From NCBI GenBank assembly GCA_937893485.1, contig CALBJL010000133.1, positions 1 to 10,023 of the forward strand: a DNA stretch of 10,023 nt, read 5' to 3'. The notes beneath the pieces are model-generated. The model had not been told where the DNA came from. It ran no database searches and saw nothing but the letters and a program-made list of their open reading frames with translations. Position numbers and translations under genes: made by a program. This DNA is from an uncultured bacterium. GTDB lineage: Bacteria; Bacillota; Clostridia; Lachnospirales; Lachnospiraceae. Shown here in pieces: positions 1 through 6,797 of this stretch; the stretch's first letter is position 1, and each line of letters opens with the position of its first letter.

Positions 1-50
1 GTTTTCCCACTGCTTCGCAGTTAACTTTGCTCATAATCCGGCGCTCACCT

Positions 51-109
51 CATGGGTTAAAAAACGATTCCATCCATGCAAGCATGATGTCCTCGTTTTT
101 TAATCCATG
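51..109. repeat. Strong intergenic hairpin upstream of pncB
   Basis: Positions 51-67 pair with 93-109 (16 of 17 identical as reverse complements; the odd position is a possible G-U pair). The stem includes an A6/T6 block. Inside it, CATCCATGC (71-79) pairs with GCATGATG (82-89) around a tiny AA loop. The hairpin ends 20 bases before the -35 box of the pncB promoter, so it is outside the pncB transcript. It could be the terminator of a gene left of the window, or a small palindromic repeat. The T-run lies within the stem rather than after it, which is not a classic terminator layout. Confidence 0.6.
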
Positions 110-128
110 GCTGAACTGTTACACTATC

Positions 129-157
129 TTGACGCTTTTCCAAAATAAGTCTATACT
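129..157 (+). promoter_or_regulatory. Sigma-A-type promoter of pncB
   Basis: TTGACG at 129-134, a 17-base spacer, and TATACT at 152-157: near-consensus boxes at ideal spacing. Transcription would begin near 164, giving a leader of about 45 bases before the pncB ATG at 209. The leader is too short for a typical riboswitch and shows no strong fold. Confidence 0.8.
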
Positions 158-208
158 GTATCTAATTATCCAAGAAAGGGGTGTTGGGCGCTGCCTGACA
201 AAAAGATT

Positions 209-1660
209 ATGAGTACCTTAAAATTATCTCTGCTCACCGATCTGTACGAGCTGACTATGATGCAGGGCTACTTCAAAACCCAAAACCACGACATTGTTGT
301 GTTTGACGCATTTTACCGCAACAATCCCTGCGGAGGCGGCTATTCCGTGTGTGCAGGTCTCGATCAGTTGATCGATTATGTAAAACGGCTGCAATTTGAC
401 GAGGATGATATCGCCTATCTTCGTTCCTTAAAGATATTTGATGAAGATTTCCTTTCTTATCTGAAGGATTTCCATTTCAGCGGCGACATCTATGCGATCC
501 CCGAGGGCACACTGATCTTCCCGCGCGAGCCGCTTGTCAAGATCATTGCACCGATCATGGAAGCGCAGCTCATGGAGACCGCGATTCTCAATATTATCAA
601 CCACCAGTGCCTGATCGCCACCAAAGCAGCACGCGTCTGCTATGCGGCAAAGGGTGACGGGGTCATGGAATTCGGTCTGCGCCGTGCGCAGGGTCCCGAT
701 GCCGGTACTTACGGTGCCAGAGCCGCAGTCATCGGCGGCTGCAAGGGTACTTCAAACGTGCTCGCCGGACAGATGTTTGACATTCCGGTGCTCGGTACAC
801 ACGCACATAGCTGGATCATGAGTTTTCCGGATGAATACACCGCTTTCAAGGCTTATGCCGATCTGTATCCGAACGCATGTATTCTGCTCGTAGATACTTA
901 TGACACCTTAAAGTCCGGTATGCCCAACGCGATCCGCGTATTTAAGGAAATGCGCGAGGCAGGCATTCCGCTGACCTATTACGGCATCCGCATGGACAGC
1001 GGCGATCTCGCTTATCTGTCCAAAAAAGTGCGTAAAATGCTCGACGATGCAGGATTTCCGGATGCGGTGATCTCCGCCTCCAATGATCTGGACGAATACC
1101 TGATCCAGTCCCTGAAGCTGCAGGGTGCGACGATCACTTCATGGGGTGTCGGCACGAACCTGATCACCTCCAGGGACAATCCCGCTTTCGGCGGTGTCTA
1201 CAAGCTGGCTGCGATCCAGACAAAGGACGGCAGCTTTGCGCCGAAGATCAAGCTGTCGGAGAACTCCGAGAAGGTGACAAACCCCGGAAACAAGACCGTC
1301 TATCGTATTTACGACAACGATACCGGCAAGATCCGTGCCGATCTGATCTGTCTGGCTGACGAGGTCTTTGATCCGCACGAGGACATGCTGCTGTTTGATC
1401 CGAATGAGCCGTGGAAAAAGACACGTATCGCAGGAGACAGCTACACGCTGCGCGAACTGCTCGTTCCGGTATTCAAAAATGGCAAATGCATCTACGAGTC
1501 ACCGGATACCATGACGATCCGCTCTATCTGCGAAAAGGAAAAGGACACGATCTGGGACGAGACCAAGCGTTTTGTCAATCCCGCAAAGATCTATGTGGAT
1601 TTATCGGACAAGCTGTATAAGCTCAAGAATGATATTTTGAATGAGATGCATCAGGCATAA
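209..1660 (+). CDS. pncB: Nicotinate phosphoribosyltransferase
   Basis: Joins nicotinate to PRPP, with ATP hydrolysis, to make nicotinate mononucleotide: the entry step of the Preiss-Handler NAD salvage route in the cytosol. The 483-residue length is normal for the long Firmicute NAPRTase form. Family hallmarks run in order: YELTMMQGYF (13-22), FGLRRAQGPD (155-164), GTHAHSW (196-202, which holds the His expected to be phosphorylated during catalysis), RMDSGDLAYL (261-270) and SWGVGTNL (311-318). The ATG at 209 fits the family N-terminus, where LLTDLYELTM comes about eight residues in. There is no good Shine-Dalgarno directly before it; the purine-rich AAGAAAGGGG (172-181) lies 27 bases upstream and would better suit an in-frame CTG at 191. 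It is transcribed alone from its own promoter. No NAD-related neighbour and no classic terminator follow; palindromes do. Confidence 0.96.
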   Translation: MSTLKLSLLTDLYELTMMQGYFKTQNHDIVVFDAFYRNNPCGGGYSVCAGLDQLIDYVKRLQFDEDDIAYLRSLKIFDEDFLSYLKDFHFSGDIYAIPEGTLIFPREPLVKIIAPIMEAQLMETAILNIINHQCLIATKAARVCYAAKGDGVMEFGLRRAQGPDAGTYGARAAVIGGCKGTSNVLAGQMFDIPVLGTHAHSWIMSFPDEYTAFKAYADLYPNACILLVDTYDTLKSGMPNAIRVFKEMREAGIPLTYYGIRMDSGDLAYLSKKVRKMLDDAGFPDAVISASNDLDEYLIQSLKLQGATITSWGVGTNLITSRDNPAFGGVYKLAAIQTKDGSFAPKIKLSENSEKVTNPGNKTVYRIYDNDTGKIRADLICLADEVFDPHEDMLLFDPNEPWKKTRIAGDSYTLRELLVPVFKNGKCIYESPDTMTIRSICEKEKDTIWDETKRFVNPAKIYVDLSDKLYKLKNDILNEMHQA

Positions 1661-1694
1661 AACAACCTGTGAATGCGATATCAATAGGATGACC

Positions 1695-1928
1695 CACAAG
1701 ATAGCCAGACCGGTTATCATGCAAGTGTTCTGTCATGAGTTCGCAGCTCCCGCATGTGTACCTGTTTTGCTTTCATTGCACGAATCATTCCGATGAGCCT
1801 CCTAAAACCTAACTCGTGTTCAGCAATGGCTTCCACGAGTTATGAGTCTCATCTTCATCGTGCAAAGGTAGCAAAATCAGGTACCACATACGTGAGTTGC
1901 TACTTCTGTGAAAACACACTGCATGACC
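1695..1928. repeat. Large imperfect palindrome E1 (related to the element at the window end)
   Basis: Left arm about 1711-1797 and right arm about 1848-1928 are imperfect reverse complements (for example CTGTTTTGC at 1762 against GCAAAATCAG ending 1880). The centre is a perfect 8-bp pair, AACTCGTG (1811-1818) with CACGAGTT (1834-1841). Positions 1848-1880 match the reverse complement of 9991-10023 at 31 of 33 bases. The outer left flank (CACAAG...GCCA...ACCG...TTAT from 1695) also resembles 9945-9965. No convincing ORF, promoter or transposase lies within it. It is most likely a MITE-like or other dispersed intergenic palindromic repeat; a structured RNA is an alternative. Outer limits are approximate. 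Confidence 0.7.
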
Positions 1929-1964
1929 TATGTAATTTTATAGTTTTTCAATGCATGCAAGCAT

Positions 1965-2144
1965 AATAAAAAGATCGCCGGAATAAGGCAGACCGTTTAT
2001 GCGACGGGTACACGCGGAAATAGCTTACCATCTAGCTCTACGCGGCAGCAGAGAAAATCTGATTTTGATTTTACTCTGTGCCGTCCGCGTGAATTTCCCG
2101 GATCGCATAACGGGTCTGAATGATTTCGGCGATCTTCTTTTATT
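1965..2144. repeat. Nested palindrome E2 between convergent genes, possible two-way terminator
   Basis: Paired segments from outside in: GATCGCC (1973-1979) with GGCGATC (2128-2134); 1989-2004 with 2103-2118 (14/16); CACGCGGA (2011-2018) with TCCGCGTG (2084-2091); and an inner hairpin CAGAGAAAATC (2049-2059) with GATTTTACTCTG (2067-2078) around a 7-base loop. The outer stem is followed by T-rich DNA on both strands: TTCTTTTATT at 2135-2144 on +, TTTTTATT over 1965-1972 on -. That is the layout of a bidirectional terminator serving pncB (+) and the glf/glycosyltransferase operon (-), but the enclosed loop is unusually large. It may be a repeat element that was inserted here and came to serve as a terminator. 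No gene is seen in it. Confidence 0.65.
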
Positions 2145-2151
2145 CCGTAGT

Positions 2152-3168
2152 CTAATTAAATCCCACAATCTTCTGCGTCAGCTTATACGCTGCCACGGAG
2201 AGCTTGCGTCCTCCGCGCCCCGGCAGGTTCATCGTATTTCCCATGATGCCGTTTCGCAGATGGTGGAACAGGCGGATGTCATAATGCTTGATATATTTCC
2301 ACAGCTCCCGCTTTTTCTCCAGATTTTCCTCTGTACCTGAGCGCAGCAGCAACACCGTCGATACGACCGTAATGATCTCCAGATAGTTGAACATATACTT
2401 GCGCAGCCGTTTATTGGAAATTTTCCACAGGTCATAGTCCTCGACCATGATCTTATTCACCTTGATCTGCTGGTCGATGCGGCCGATCATCACTTCCTCG
2501 TTGACCGACTGATCCTCACGCCCGATATAGTAATGATACAGATCCACATCCATATAATACATCTTCTTCACATACGGCAGCGGATGATACACATAGATAT
2601 TATCCACATAAAACGTGTGCTTCGGCAGCTCCAGCCTGCACTTGCGCAGCATCTCGGTACGATAGATCACCGAATGCATCAGCAGATAATGTCCCTTTGT
2701 GATGAGCTTGACATCGTTCCAGCCAAAGATCTGGTCTACCGGGAACATGGAGGTATAGCGCATCACCTTTTTATGCTTGACACCGACCTTGTCATACACA
2801 AAATTCGCGATAAACAGATCGACTGTATCATCTCCTCCGGCAAGCTCGCGCAGCTTGTCAAGTACCTGCAGAAATGCATCCTCATCCACCCAGTCATCAC
2901 TGTCCACGACCTTATAATACAGTCCTGTCGCATGCTGAATCCCGGCATTGACCGCGGAGCCGTGTCCGCCGTTCTCCTGATGAATCGCGCGGATGATCGT
3001 CGGGTAACGCTTGGCATAGGAATCGGCGATCTCCGGTGTCGCATCCTTTGATCCGTCGTCCACAATCAGTATCTCTACATCCTCACCGCCGGTCAGCAGT
3101 GTGCGGATGCAATGTTCCATATAATCCTGTGAATTGTAACAGGGTATTGCTATTGATAATAACTTCAT
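2152..3168 (-). CDS. Family 2 (GT-A fold) glycosyltransferase
   Basis: Transfers a sugar from a nucleotide-activated donor to a growing surface glycan; the donor and acceptor cannot be read from the sequence. The N-terminal GT2 domain is clear: SIAIPCYN (5-12), VDDGSKD (36-42, nucleotide-binding Asp37/Asp38), GHGSAVNAG (68-76) and the metal-binding DSDDW (89-93). A later HTFYVDN motif (about 184-190) is typical of capsule-type members of the family. At 338 residues with no clear transmembrane segment, it is probably cytosolic or membrane-peripheral. Its ATG overlaps the glf stop by 4 bp (ATGA), with GGAAGAGAG as the ribosome site inside the end of glf, so the two are translationally coupled. 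Pairing with glf suggests use of UDP-galactofuranose or work in the same glycan; this is inference. The palindrome E2 starts 7 bases past its stop. Confidence 0.9.
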   Translation of the reverse strand: MKLLSIAIPCYNSQDYMEHCIRTLLTGGEDVEILIVDDGSKDATPEIADSYAKRYPTIIRAIHQENGGHGSAVNAGIQHATGLYYKVVDSDDWVDEDAFLQVLDKLRELAGGDDTVDLFIANFVYDKVGVKHKKVMRYTSMFPVDQIFGWNDVKLITKGHYLLMHSVIYRTEMLRKCRLELPKHTFYVDNIYVYHPLPYVKKMYYMDVDLYHYYIGREDQSVNEEVMIGRIDQQIKVNKIMVEDYDLWKISNKRLRKYMFNYLEIITVVSTVLLLRSGTEENLEKKRELWKYIKHYDIRLFHHLRNGIMGNTMNLPGRGGRKLSVAAYKLTQKIVGFN

Positions 3169-4331
3169 CTCTCTTCCATAATCCTTTCTGCCATGTCTAA
3201 CGCCTTGCGCGCCATGGCATCCATATTATAATATTTGTACTCCGCCAGACGGCCCAGCAGATAAAAATGATCCAGCTGTGCGGTCAATGCGCGGTATTTG
3301 TCATACAATGCCTCATTCTCATCATTCAATATCGCATAGTAAGGAATCTCCCCCTGCGCTCCGGTATAGGCAAACGGATACTCCCGCACGATCGTCGTGC
3401 CGTCGCAGCCCTGCTGCCCCGTCAGATATTGAAACTCCGTAATACGTGTAAAGTCTTCACTCACCGTATAATTTACCACAGAATGTCCGTCCTGGAAGTC
3501 CGGTTGATCCAGATGCTCAAAATCAAACCGCAGCGACCGGTATGGCAGCCGTCCGAACCGGCAGTCAAACAGCTCATCCAGCGCACCCGTATAGATCACA
3601 GTACCGGCAAACGGTTCACCGTCCAGCCGGATGCCATCCTCCGTGATCGCAAGCCGCTCAGATGCCTCCACGCCGAGCACGACATCGATCTTTTCATGGT
3701 CGAGCATCCGCTCAAACATGGGTGTAAAACCATGCAGCGGCACACCCTGATAGCGATCCTGAAAATAGCGGTTGTCCCGTGAAATGAGCACCGGCACTCG
3801 ACCGGTCACCTCCGGCGAAATCTCCTCCGGTGTCTGTCCCCACTGCTTCATCGTATACTTCAAAAATACATTTTCGTATACATACTGTGCGATCTCACGG
3901 ATCTGCGGATCTTCGCTCTTTTTAAGCTCCATGATCGGCACGCGGCTGCCCTCACCGTAAGCGGCAATCAACTTTTGCTCCAGTTCCTGTGCCTTCTGCT
4001 CCCCATACACCAGATGGAGCGTATTCAGGTTAAACGGAATCGGGATCAGCGATCCGTCAACCTTTGCCACAACCTGATGTCCCTGCGGATACATGTACCA
4101 TTCGGTAAAACGTGACAGATATTCATACACGCCCTCATCATTCGTATGGAAAATGTGCGGTCCGTAGGTATGGATCAGCACACCATAATCATCCGCTTTG
4201 TCGTAGCAGTTGCCACCAATGTGATCTCTCTGCTCCAAAACCAGCACCCGGCAGTTTCCTTTCTCTGCCAGCTCCCTTGCAACGACTGCCCCGGCAATGC
4301 CAGCTCCTATTACAATTACATCATACTTCAT
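3165..4331 (-). CDS. glf: UDP-galactopyranose mutase
   Basis: Flavoenzyme that interconverts UDP-galactopyranose and UDP-galactofuranose, the donor for galactofuranose in bacterial surface glycans. At 388 residues it has full family length. It shows the FAD-binding GAGIAG (residues 9-14), GGNCYD (39-44), the GPHIFHT segment (57-63), YTMKQWG (159-165, conserved Trp), YTRITEF-like FTRITEF (294-300), REYP (316-319), and the C-terminal GRLAEYKYYNMD (360-371), which carries flavin and substrate contacts in known mutases. The usual PYYPI appears here as PYYAI (330-334), a small departure. The start ATG at 4331 follows AAGGGG at suitable spacing. It is first gene of a two-gene operon with the glycosyltransferase. 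No other capsule genes lie in the window, so the rest of the pathway must be elsewhere. Confidence 0.95.
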   Translation of the reverse strand: MKYDVIVIGAGIAGAVVARELAEKGNCRVLVLEQRDHIGGNCYDKADDYGVLIHTYGPHIFHTNDEGVYEYLSRFTEWYMYPQGHQVVAKVDGSLIPIPFNLNTLHLVYGEQKAQELEQKLIAAYGEGSRVPIMELKKSEDPQIREIAQYVYENVFLKYTMKQWGQTPEEISPEVTGRVPVLISRDNRYFQDRYQGVPLHGFTPMFERMLDHEKIDVVLGVEASERLAITEDGIRLDGEPFAGTVIYTGALDELFDCRFGRLPYRSLRFDFEHLDQPDFQDGHSVVNYTVSEDFTRITEFQYLTGQQGCDGTTIVREYPFAYTGAQGEIPYYAILNDENEALYDKYRALTAQLDHFYLLGRLAEYKYYNMDAMARKALDMAERIMEER

Positions 4332-4374
4332 ATATTTTTCCCCTTATTCGTAGTTCACTACACCAGTGTCTTTT

Positions 4375-4403
4375 ATTATCCGTTGCCTGCCCGAAAAAGT
4401 CAA
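4375..4403 (-). promoter_or_regulatory. Probable promoter of the glf-glycosyltransferase operon
   Basis: Reading the - strand: TTGACT (4403-4398), 17-base spacer, GATAAT (4380-4375). The -35 box contains the TGA stop codon of the upstream transporter gene (4402-4400). The leader to the glf start would be about 37 bases. The boxes and spacing are good, but there is no direct evidence of use, and read-through from the transporter gene is also possible since no terminator separates them. Confidence 0.55.
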
Positions 4404-5305
4404 GCGACTTGTACCTTTTGCCCAGCAGTTTTTCCCTGCGAAATCATCAGACCAATCAGAATACAGAGCGAACCGATCACGGAAAACACCGTCATTTTCT
4501 CATGCAGTACAAACATCGACAGCACGACCGTCACGATCGGCGACACGTAGATATACAGGCTGGTCTTAACCGCACCGATCCACCCGGTCGCAAGATTCCA
4601 GAAAAAAAAGCCGAGCGCACTCGCACACAATCCCAAAAACAGCAGGTTTACGATCACTGTCGGCTCCCGGAAGGCATCCATGTTCCATCCATCCTCCTCA
4701 AATGCCATCACGGGCAGCAACAGAATCACGCCGTAAAAATAGATCCGCCGCGTCACTGCAATGATCGGATAGTCCCACTCGCTGATCTTTTTCACGATTG
4801 CCGAATATGCTCCCCACGAGATCATCGCCAGAAATGCCAGAAAATCGCCGAGCGGATTTAAATGAAAGCTCTGTTTGCCGCTCACACTGACCATGATCAC
4901 GCCTGCGATCGCAATCACAAATCCGATATAGAAATTTTTGCCCTGTTTTTCCTTAAAAAATATCCCTACCATGACTGCCACAAAAAACGGTGCACATGCC
5001 ACGATGATACCCACATTCGACGCATAGGTCATCGTCAGTGCCGTGTTTTCCAACAGAAAATACAGCACCAGCCCCGTCAGTCCGGCACCGGCGAAAGCGA
5101 GCTCCCGCCGTTTGTCCCCGATCCGCAGCGGATGCGGATCTGCCACAAACAATGCGATCACCGCGAGCAGCATCCGTATAAATAAGATCTCGACCGGCTG
5201 AAAATAGTCCAGCAATACTTTTGTCGATACAAACGTCGCACCCCACATGATCTGCGTTCCGCATGCGAGGATATGTCCCAATAGTTGTTTATTCATTGTT
5301 TTCAT
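4400..5305 (-). CDS. EamA/DMT-family membrane exporter
   Basis: Ten-helix inner-membrane transporter of the drug/metabolite superfamily. Members export amino acids, nucleosides or other small metabolites; the substrate is not predictable here. The protein is two EamA repeats, residues about 8-139 and 152-289, with hydrophobic spans near 10-28, 37-54, 70-86, 97-115, 126-141, 152-170, 183-202, 217-236, 247-266 and 274-289. Family landmarks are MWGATFVSTK (20-29) near the start and a Glu after the ninth helix of the LHEKMT type (267-272). The open frame begins at 5350, but the ATG at 5305 is chosen because AGGGG lies seven bases before it and the result is 301 residues, the family norm. It has its own promoter. 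Its stop overlaps the glf promoter, and it has no evident functional link to glf. Confidence 0.9.
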   Translation of the reverse strand: MKTMNKQLLGHILACGTQIMWGATFVSTKVLLDYFQPVEILFIRMLLAVIALFVADPHPLRIGDKRRELAFAGAGLTGLVLYFLLENTALTMTYASNVGIIVACAPFFVAVMVGIFFKEKQGKNFYIGFVIAIAGVIMVSVSGKQSFHLNPLGDFLAFLAMISWGAYSAIVKKISEWDYPIIAVTRRIYFYGVILLLPVMAFEEDGWNMDAFREPTVIVNLLFLGLCASALGFFFWNLATGWIGAVKTSLYIYVSPIVTVVLSMFVLHEKMTVFSVIGSLCILIGLMISQGKTAGQKVQVA

Positions 5306-5364
5306 TCGTATTCCCCTGTTATATCTCTGTTGTCGTGCCTGCGCACACATTTTTTACAAATGCC

Positions 5365-5392
5365 ATTATAGCATCTGTGGGACAAAAATCAA
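5365..5392 (-). promoter_or_regulatory. Extended -10 promoter of the EamA transporter
   Basis: On the - strand: TTGATT (5392-5387), 16-base spacer, and a perfect TATAAT (5370-5365) preceded by TGC, an extended -10. Transcription would start near 5358, about 53 bases before the ATG at 5305. Confidence 0.75.
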
Positions 5393-5443
5393 CTATCCGA
5401 ATTTTTTTCCGTACATTCCTGTGTCACAAATGTTTACATAATG

Positions 5444-5584
5444 TTCATAATTATCTCATACGGATTTCATAATTGACGGCTAATATTGAATCATACAAAG
5501 GAACAAACAGTTAGTTACTTCCCATATTTTCTTTTTCATAATGTAAAGGGGCGATGCATCAGCGCATCGCCCTCCTCTTTTTTT
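5444..5584 (+). other. AT-rich gene-free stretch, possible short + strand transcript
   Basis: Between the transporter promoter (5365-5392) and the end of mutY (5594) there is no credible ORF. On the + strand there is a weak promoter-like pair, TTCATA (5444-5449) and CATAAT (5468-5473) with an 18-base spacer, followed about 70 bases later by a hairpin with a T-run on the + side. This could be a roughly 100-nt small RNA. The promoter evidence is weak, and AT-rich DNA yields such matches by chance. Confidence 0.2.
5549..5584 (+). terminator. Hairpin terminator, T-run on the + strand
   Basis: GGGCGATGC (5549-5557) pairs perfectly with GCATCGCCC (5564-5572) around a 6-base loop. On the + strand, TCCTC then seven T (5578-5584) follow. 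On the - strand, the strand on which mutY is transcribed, the stem is followed only by CTTTACATT. It probably ends mutY transcription from the other side as an imperfect two-way terminator, but its better T-run faces the wrong way for the known genes. Confidence 0.65.
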
Positions 5585-5593
5585 ATCTGTTAA

Positions 5594-6679
5594 TTACGGT
5601 TCCTCTAAAAATTTCTCCTGCCCGATCCGGATATTCATATAGCGCGCATAGGCGGCATACGCCGCAGGGATCGCATACGTCCGTTCGGAATCCACCGGCT
5701 CGACAAACAAAAGCCCGCTGTCCGAAGCCTCCTCCACCAGAATCGCATAGCCGCTCATCCGCCATTCCACATGCGAAAAAATGTGCTTTGCCTCCGGCAG
5801 CTTCTGCAGCCGTATCGGCGACAGGCCGCGCCGCTTTACCTCATCCAGAATCTCCCGTTCTGTCGGCGTGCCCTCCAGATACGGCAGCTCATACATTCCG
5901 GCGAGCAGCCCCTTTTCGGGGCGTTTTTGCAGCAATACCCGGTCGCCGTCACGCACGACGAGCACCGCCTTGTACTCGATGCGCCGCTCCTTCGGCTTTG
6001 CCTTGACCGGAAGTGTTGTGACCGTGCCGTGCGCATGTGCCAGACACAGCTTCTCCCACGGACACTGTTCACAGAACGGTGCACCGTTCGGCACGCAGAC
6101 CGTCGCGCCCAATTCCATCATCGCCTGCGTGAACATCCCCGCCTGCTGCACCGGAATGACCGGCTGCAACGCCTGCTCCACCCGCGTCTTTACCGACTGT
6201 TTTGCGATATCCGAGTCATCCTCCGCCGCACGCATCAGAATACGCAGCACATTTCCGTCCACCGCCGCTGCCGGCCGCCCATACGCGATCGAAGTGACCG
6301 CCGCCGCCGTATAATGCCCGATTCCCTTGAGCTTTAACAGTTCCTCATATTCTGCCGGAATGACACCGCCGTAATCACTCATGATCGTCTGTGCCGCCGT
6401 CTGCATGTTGCGCACCCGGTTGTAATAGCCGAGCCCCTCCCACAGCTTGAGCAGGCGCTCCTCTCCGCACTCCGCCAGCGCGCGGACATCCGGCAGTGCC
6501 TCCGTAAAACGCGCATAAAACGGCTTTACCGCCTCCACGCGCGTCTGCTGCAGCATAATCTCAGATACCCACACGTGATACGGTGTCGGATCGCTGCGCC
6601 ACGGCAGTTCCCTCGCATGTGACGGATACCATTCCAGCAATGGCTGTACCAGTTGTCCCAAATCATAAGTTTCCAGCAT
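5594..6679 (-). CDS. mutY: A/G-specific adenine DNA glycosylase
   Basis: Base-excision repair enzyme that removes adenine mispaired with 8-oxoguanine or G, preventing G-to-T changes. Residue numbers are from the ATG at 6679 (361 residues, normal length). The glycosylase domain has VSEIMLQQTRVE (38-49, catalytic Glu40), the helix-hairpin-helix LKGIGHYTAAAV (117-128) and VDGNVLRI (140-147, catalytic Asp141). Cys195, 203, 206 and 212 form the iron-sulfur loop with spacing X7-X2-X5. The C-terminal NUDIX-like domain (about 234-350), which recognises 8-oxoguanine, includes HIFSHVEW (299-306). The open frame extends to 6772, but that region contains the crotonase terminator. GGAG nine bases before 6679 supports this start; the ATG at 6700 is a weaker alternative. 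No clear promoter of its own was found in the short gap. Confidence 0.95.
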   Translation of the reverse strand: MLETYDLGQLVQPLLEWYPSHARELPWRSDPTPYHVWVSEIMLQQTRVEAVKPFYARFTEALPDVRALAECGEERLLKLWEGLGYYNRVRNMQTAAQTIMSDYGGVIPAEYEELLKLKGIGHYTAAAVTSIAYGRPAAAVDGNVLRILMRAAEDDSDIAKQSVKTRVEQALQPVIPVQQAGMFTQAMMELGATVCVPNGAPFCEQCPWEKLCLAHAHGTVTTLPVKAKPKERRIEYKAVLVVRDGDRVLLQKRPEKGLLAGMYELPYLEGTPTEREILDEVKRRGLSPIRLQKLPEAKHIFSHVEWRMSGYAILVEEASDSGLLFVEPVDSERTYAIPAAYAAYARYMNIRIGQEKFLEEP

Positions 6680-6734
6680 GTGTTTTTTCTCCGTTTTCAT
6701 TTCTATCTGATTACTGTTCCAGTTTCCGGTCTGC

Positions 6735-6763
6735 AAAAAGGGCTGTGGAATCAACCACAGCCC
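6735..6763 (-). terminator. Rho-independent terminator after the crotonase gene
   Basis: On the - strand, GGGCTGTGG (6763-6755) and its perfect complement CCACAGCCC (6748-6740) enclose a 6-base loop and are followed directly by TTTTT (6739-6735). It lies 35 bases past the crotonase stop. It falls inside the unneeded upstream extension of the mutY frame, which argues against any mutY start above it. Confidence 0.92.
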
Positions 6764-6797
6764 CCATATCACTCAAAGCCTATCTACTCTGAACTGA

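Noticed and set aside
9..21. Small hairpin ACTGC-TTC-GCAGT as a terminator
   Set aside because: The stem is only five base pairs and no T-run follows on either strand.
195..208. Riboswitch or NAD-sensing leader before pncB
   Set aside because: The leader from the predicted start is only about 45 bases and shows no strong fold.
27..212. 61-codon + strand frame overlapping the pncB start by four bases
   Set aside because: It runs through the hairpin and the pncB promoter, has no ribosome site and no recognisable motif; it would be transcribed only from outside the window.
1661..2151. CRISPR array or tRNA/rRNA gene in the large gap
   Set aside because: There are no regularly spaced direct repeats and no cloverleaf or rRNA-like sequence; the repeats present are inverted palindromes.
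1999..2340. 113-codon + strand frame over E2 and the end of the glycosyltransferase
   Set aside because: It is the opposite-strand shadow of a clear gene plus palindrome, with no ribosome site or domain pattern.
5306..5350. Longer transporter protein beginning at 5350
   Set aside because: The extra N-terminal residues are polar and arginine-rich, unlike EamA proteins, while AGGGG fits the ATG at 5305.
6076..6162. Broken iron-sulfur site in MutY because the first Cys spacing is X7, not the E. coli X6
   Set aside because: All four Cys are present in the right order and frame; a one-residue difference in that loop is minor and the domain is otherwise intact.
6701..6736. Possible mutY promoter TTGCAG-N17-TAATCA on the - strand
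   Set aside because: The -10 box matches consensus at only two of six bases, and the -35 overlaps the terminator T-run; not supportable.
6680..6772. Longer mutY beginning at 6772
   Set aside because: The extra frame runs across the crotonase terminator (6735-6763) and has no ribosome site; GGAG supports the start at 6679.
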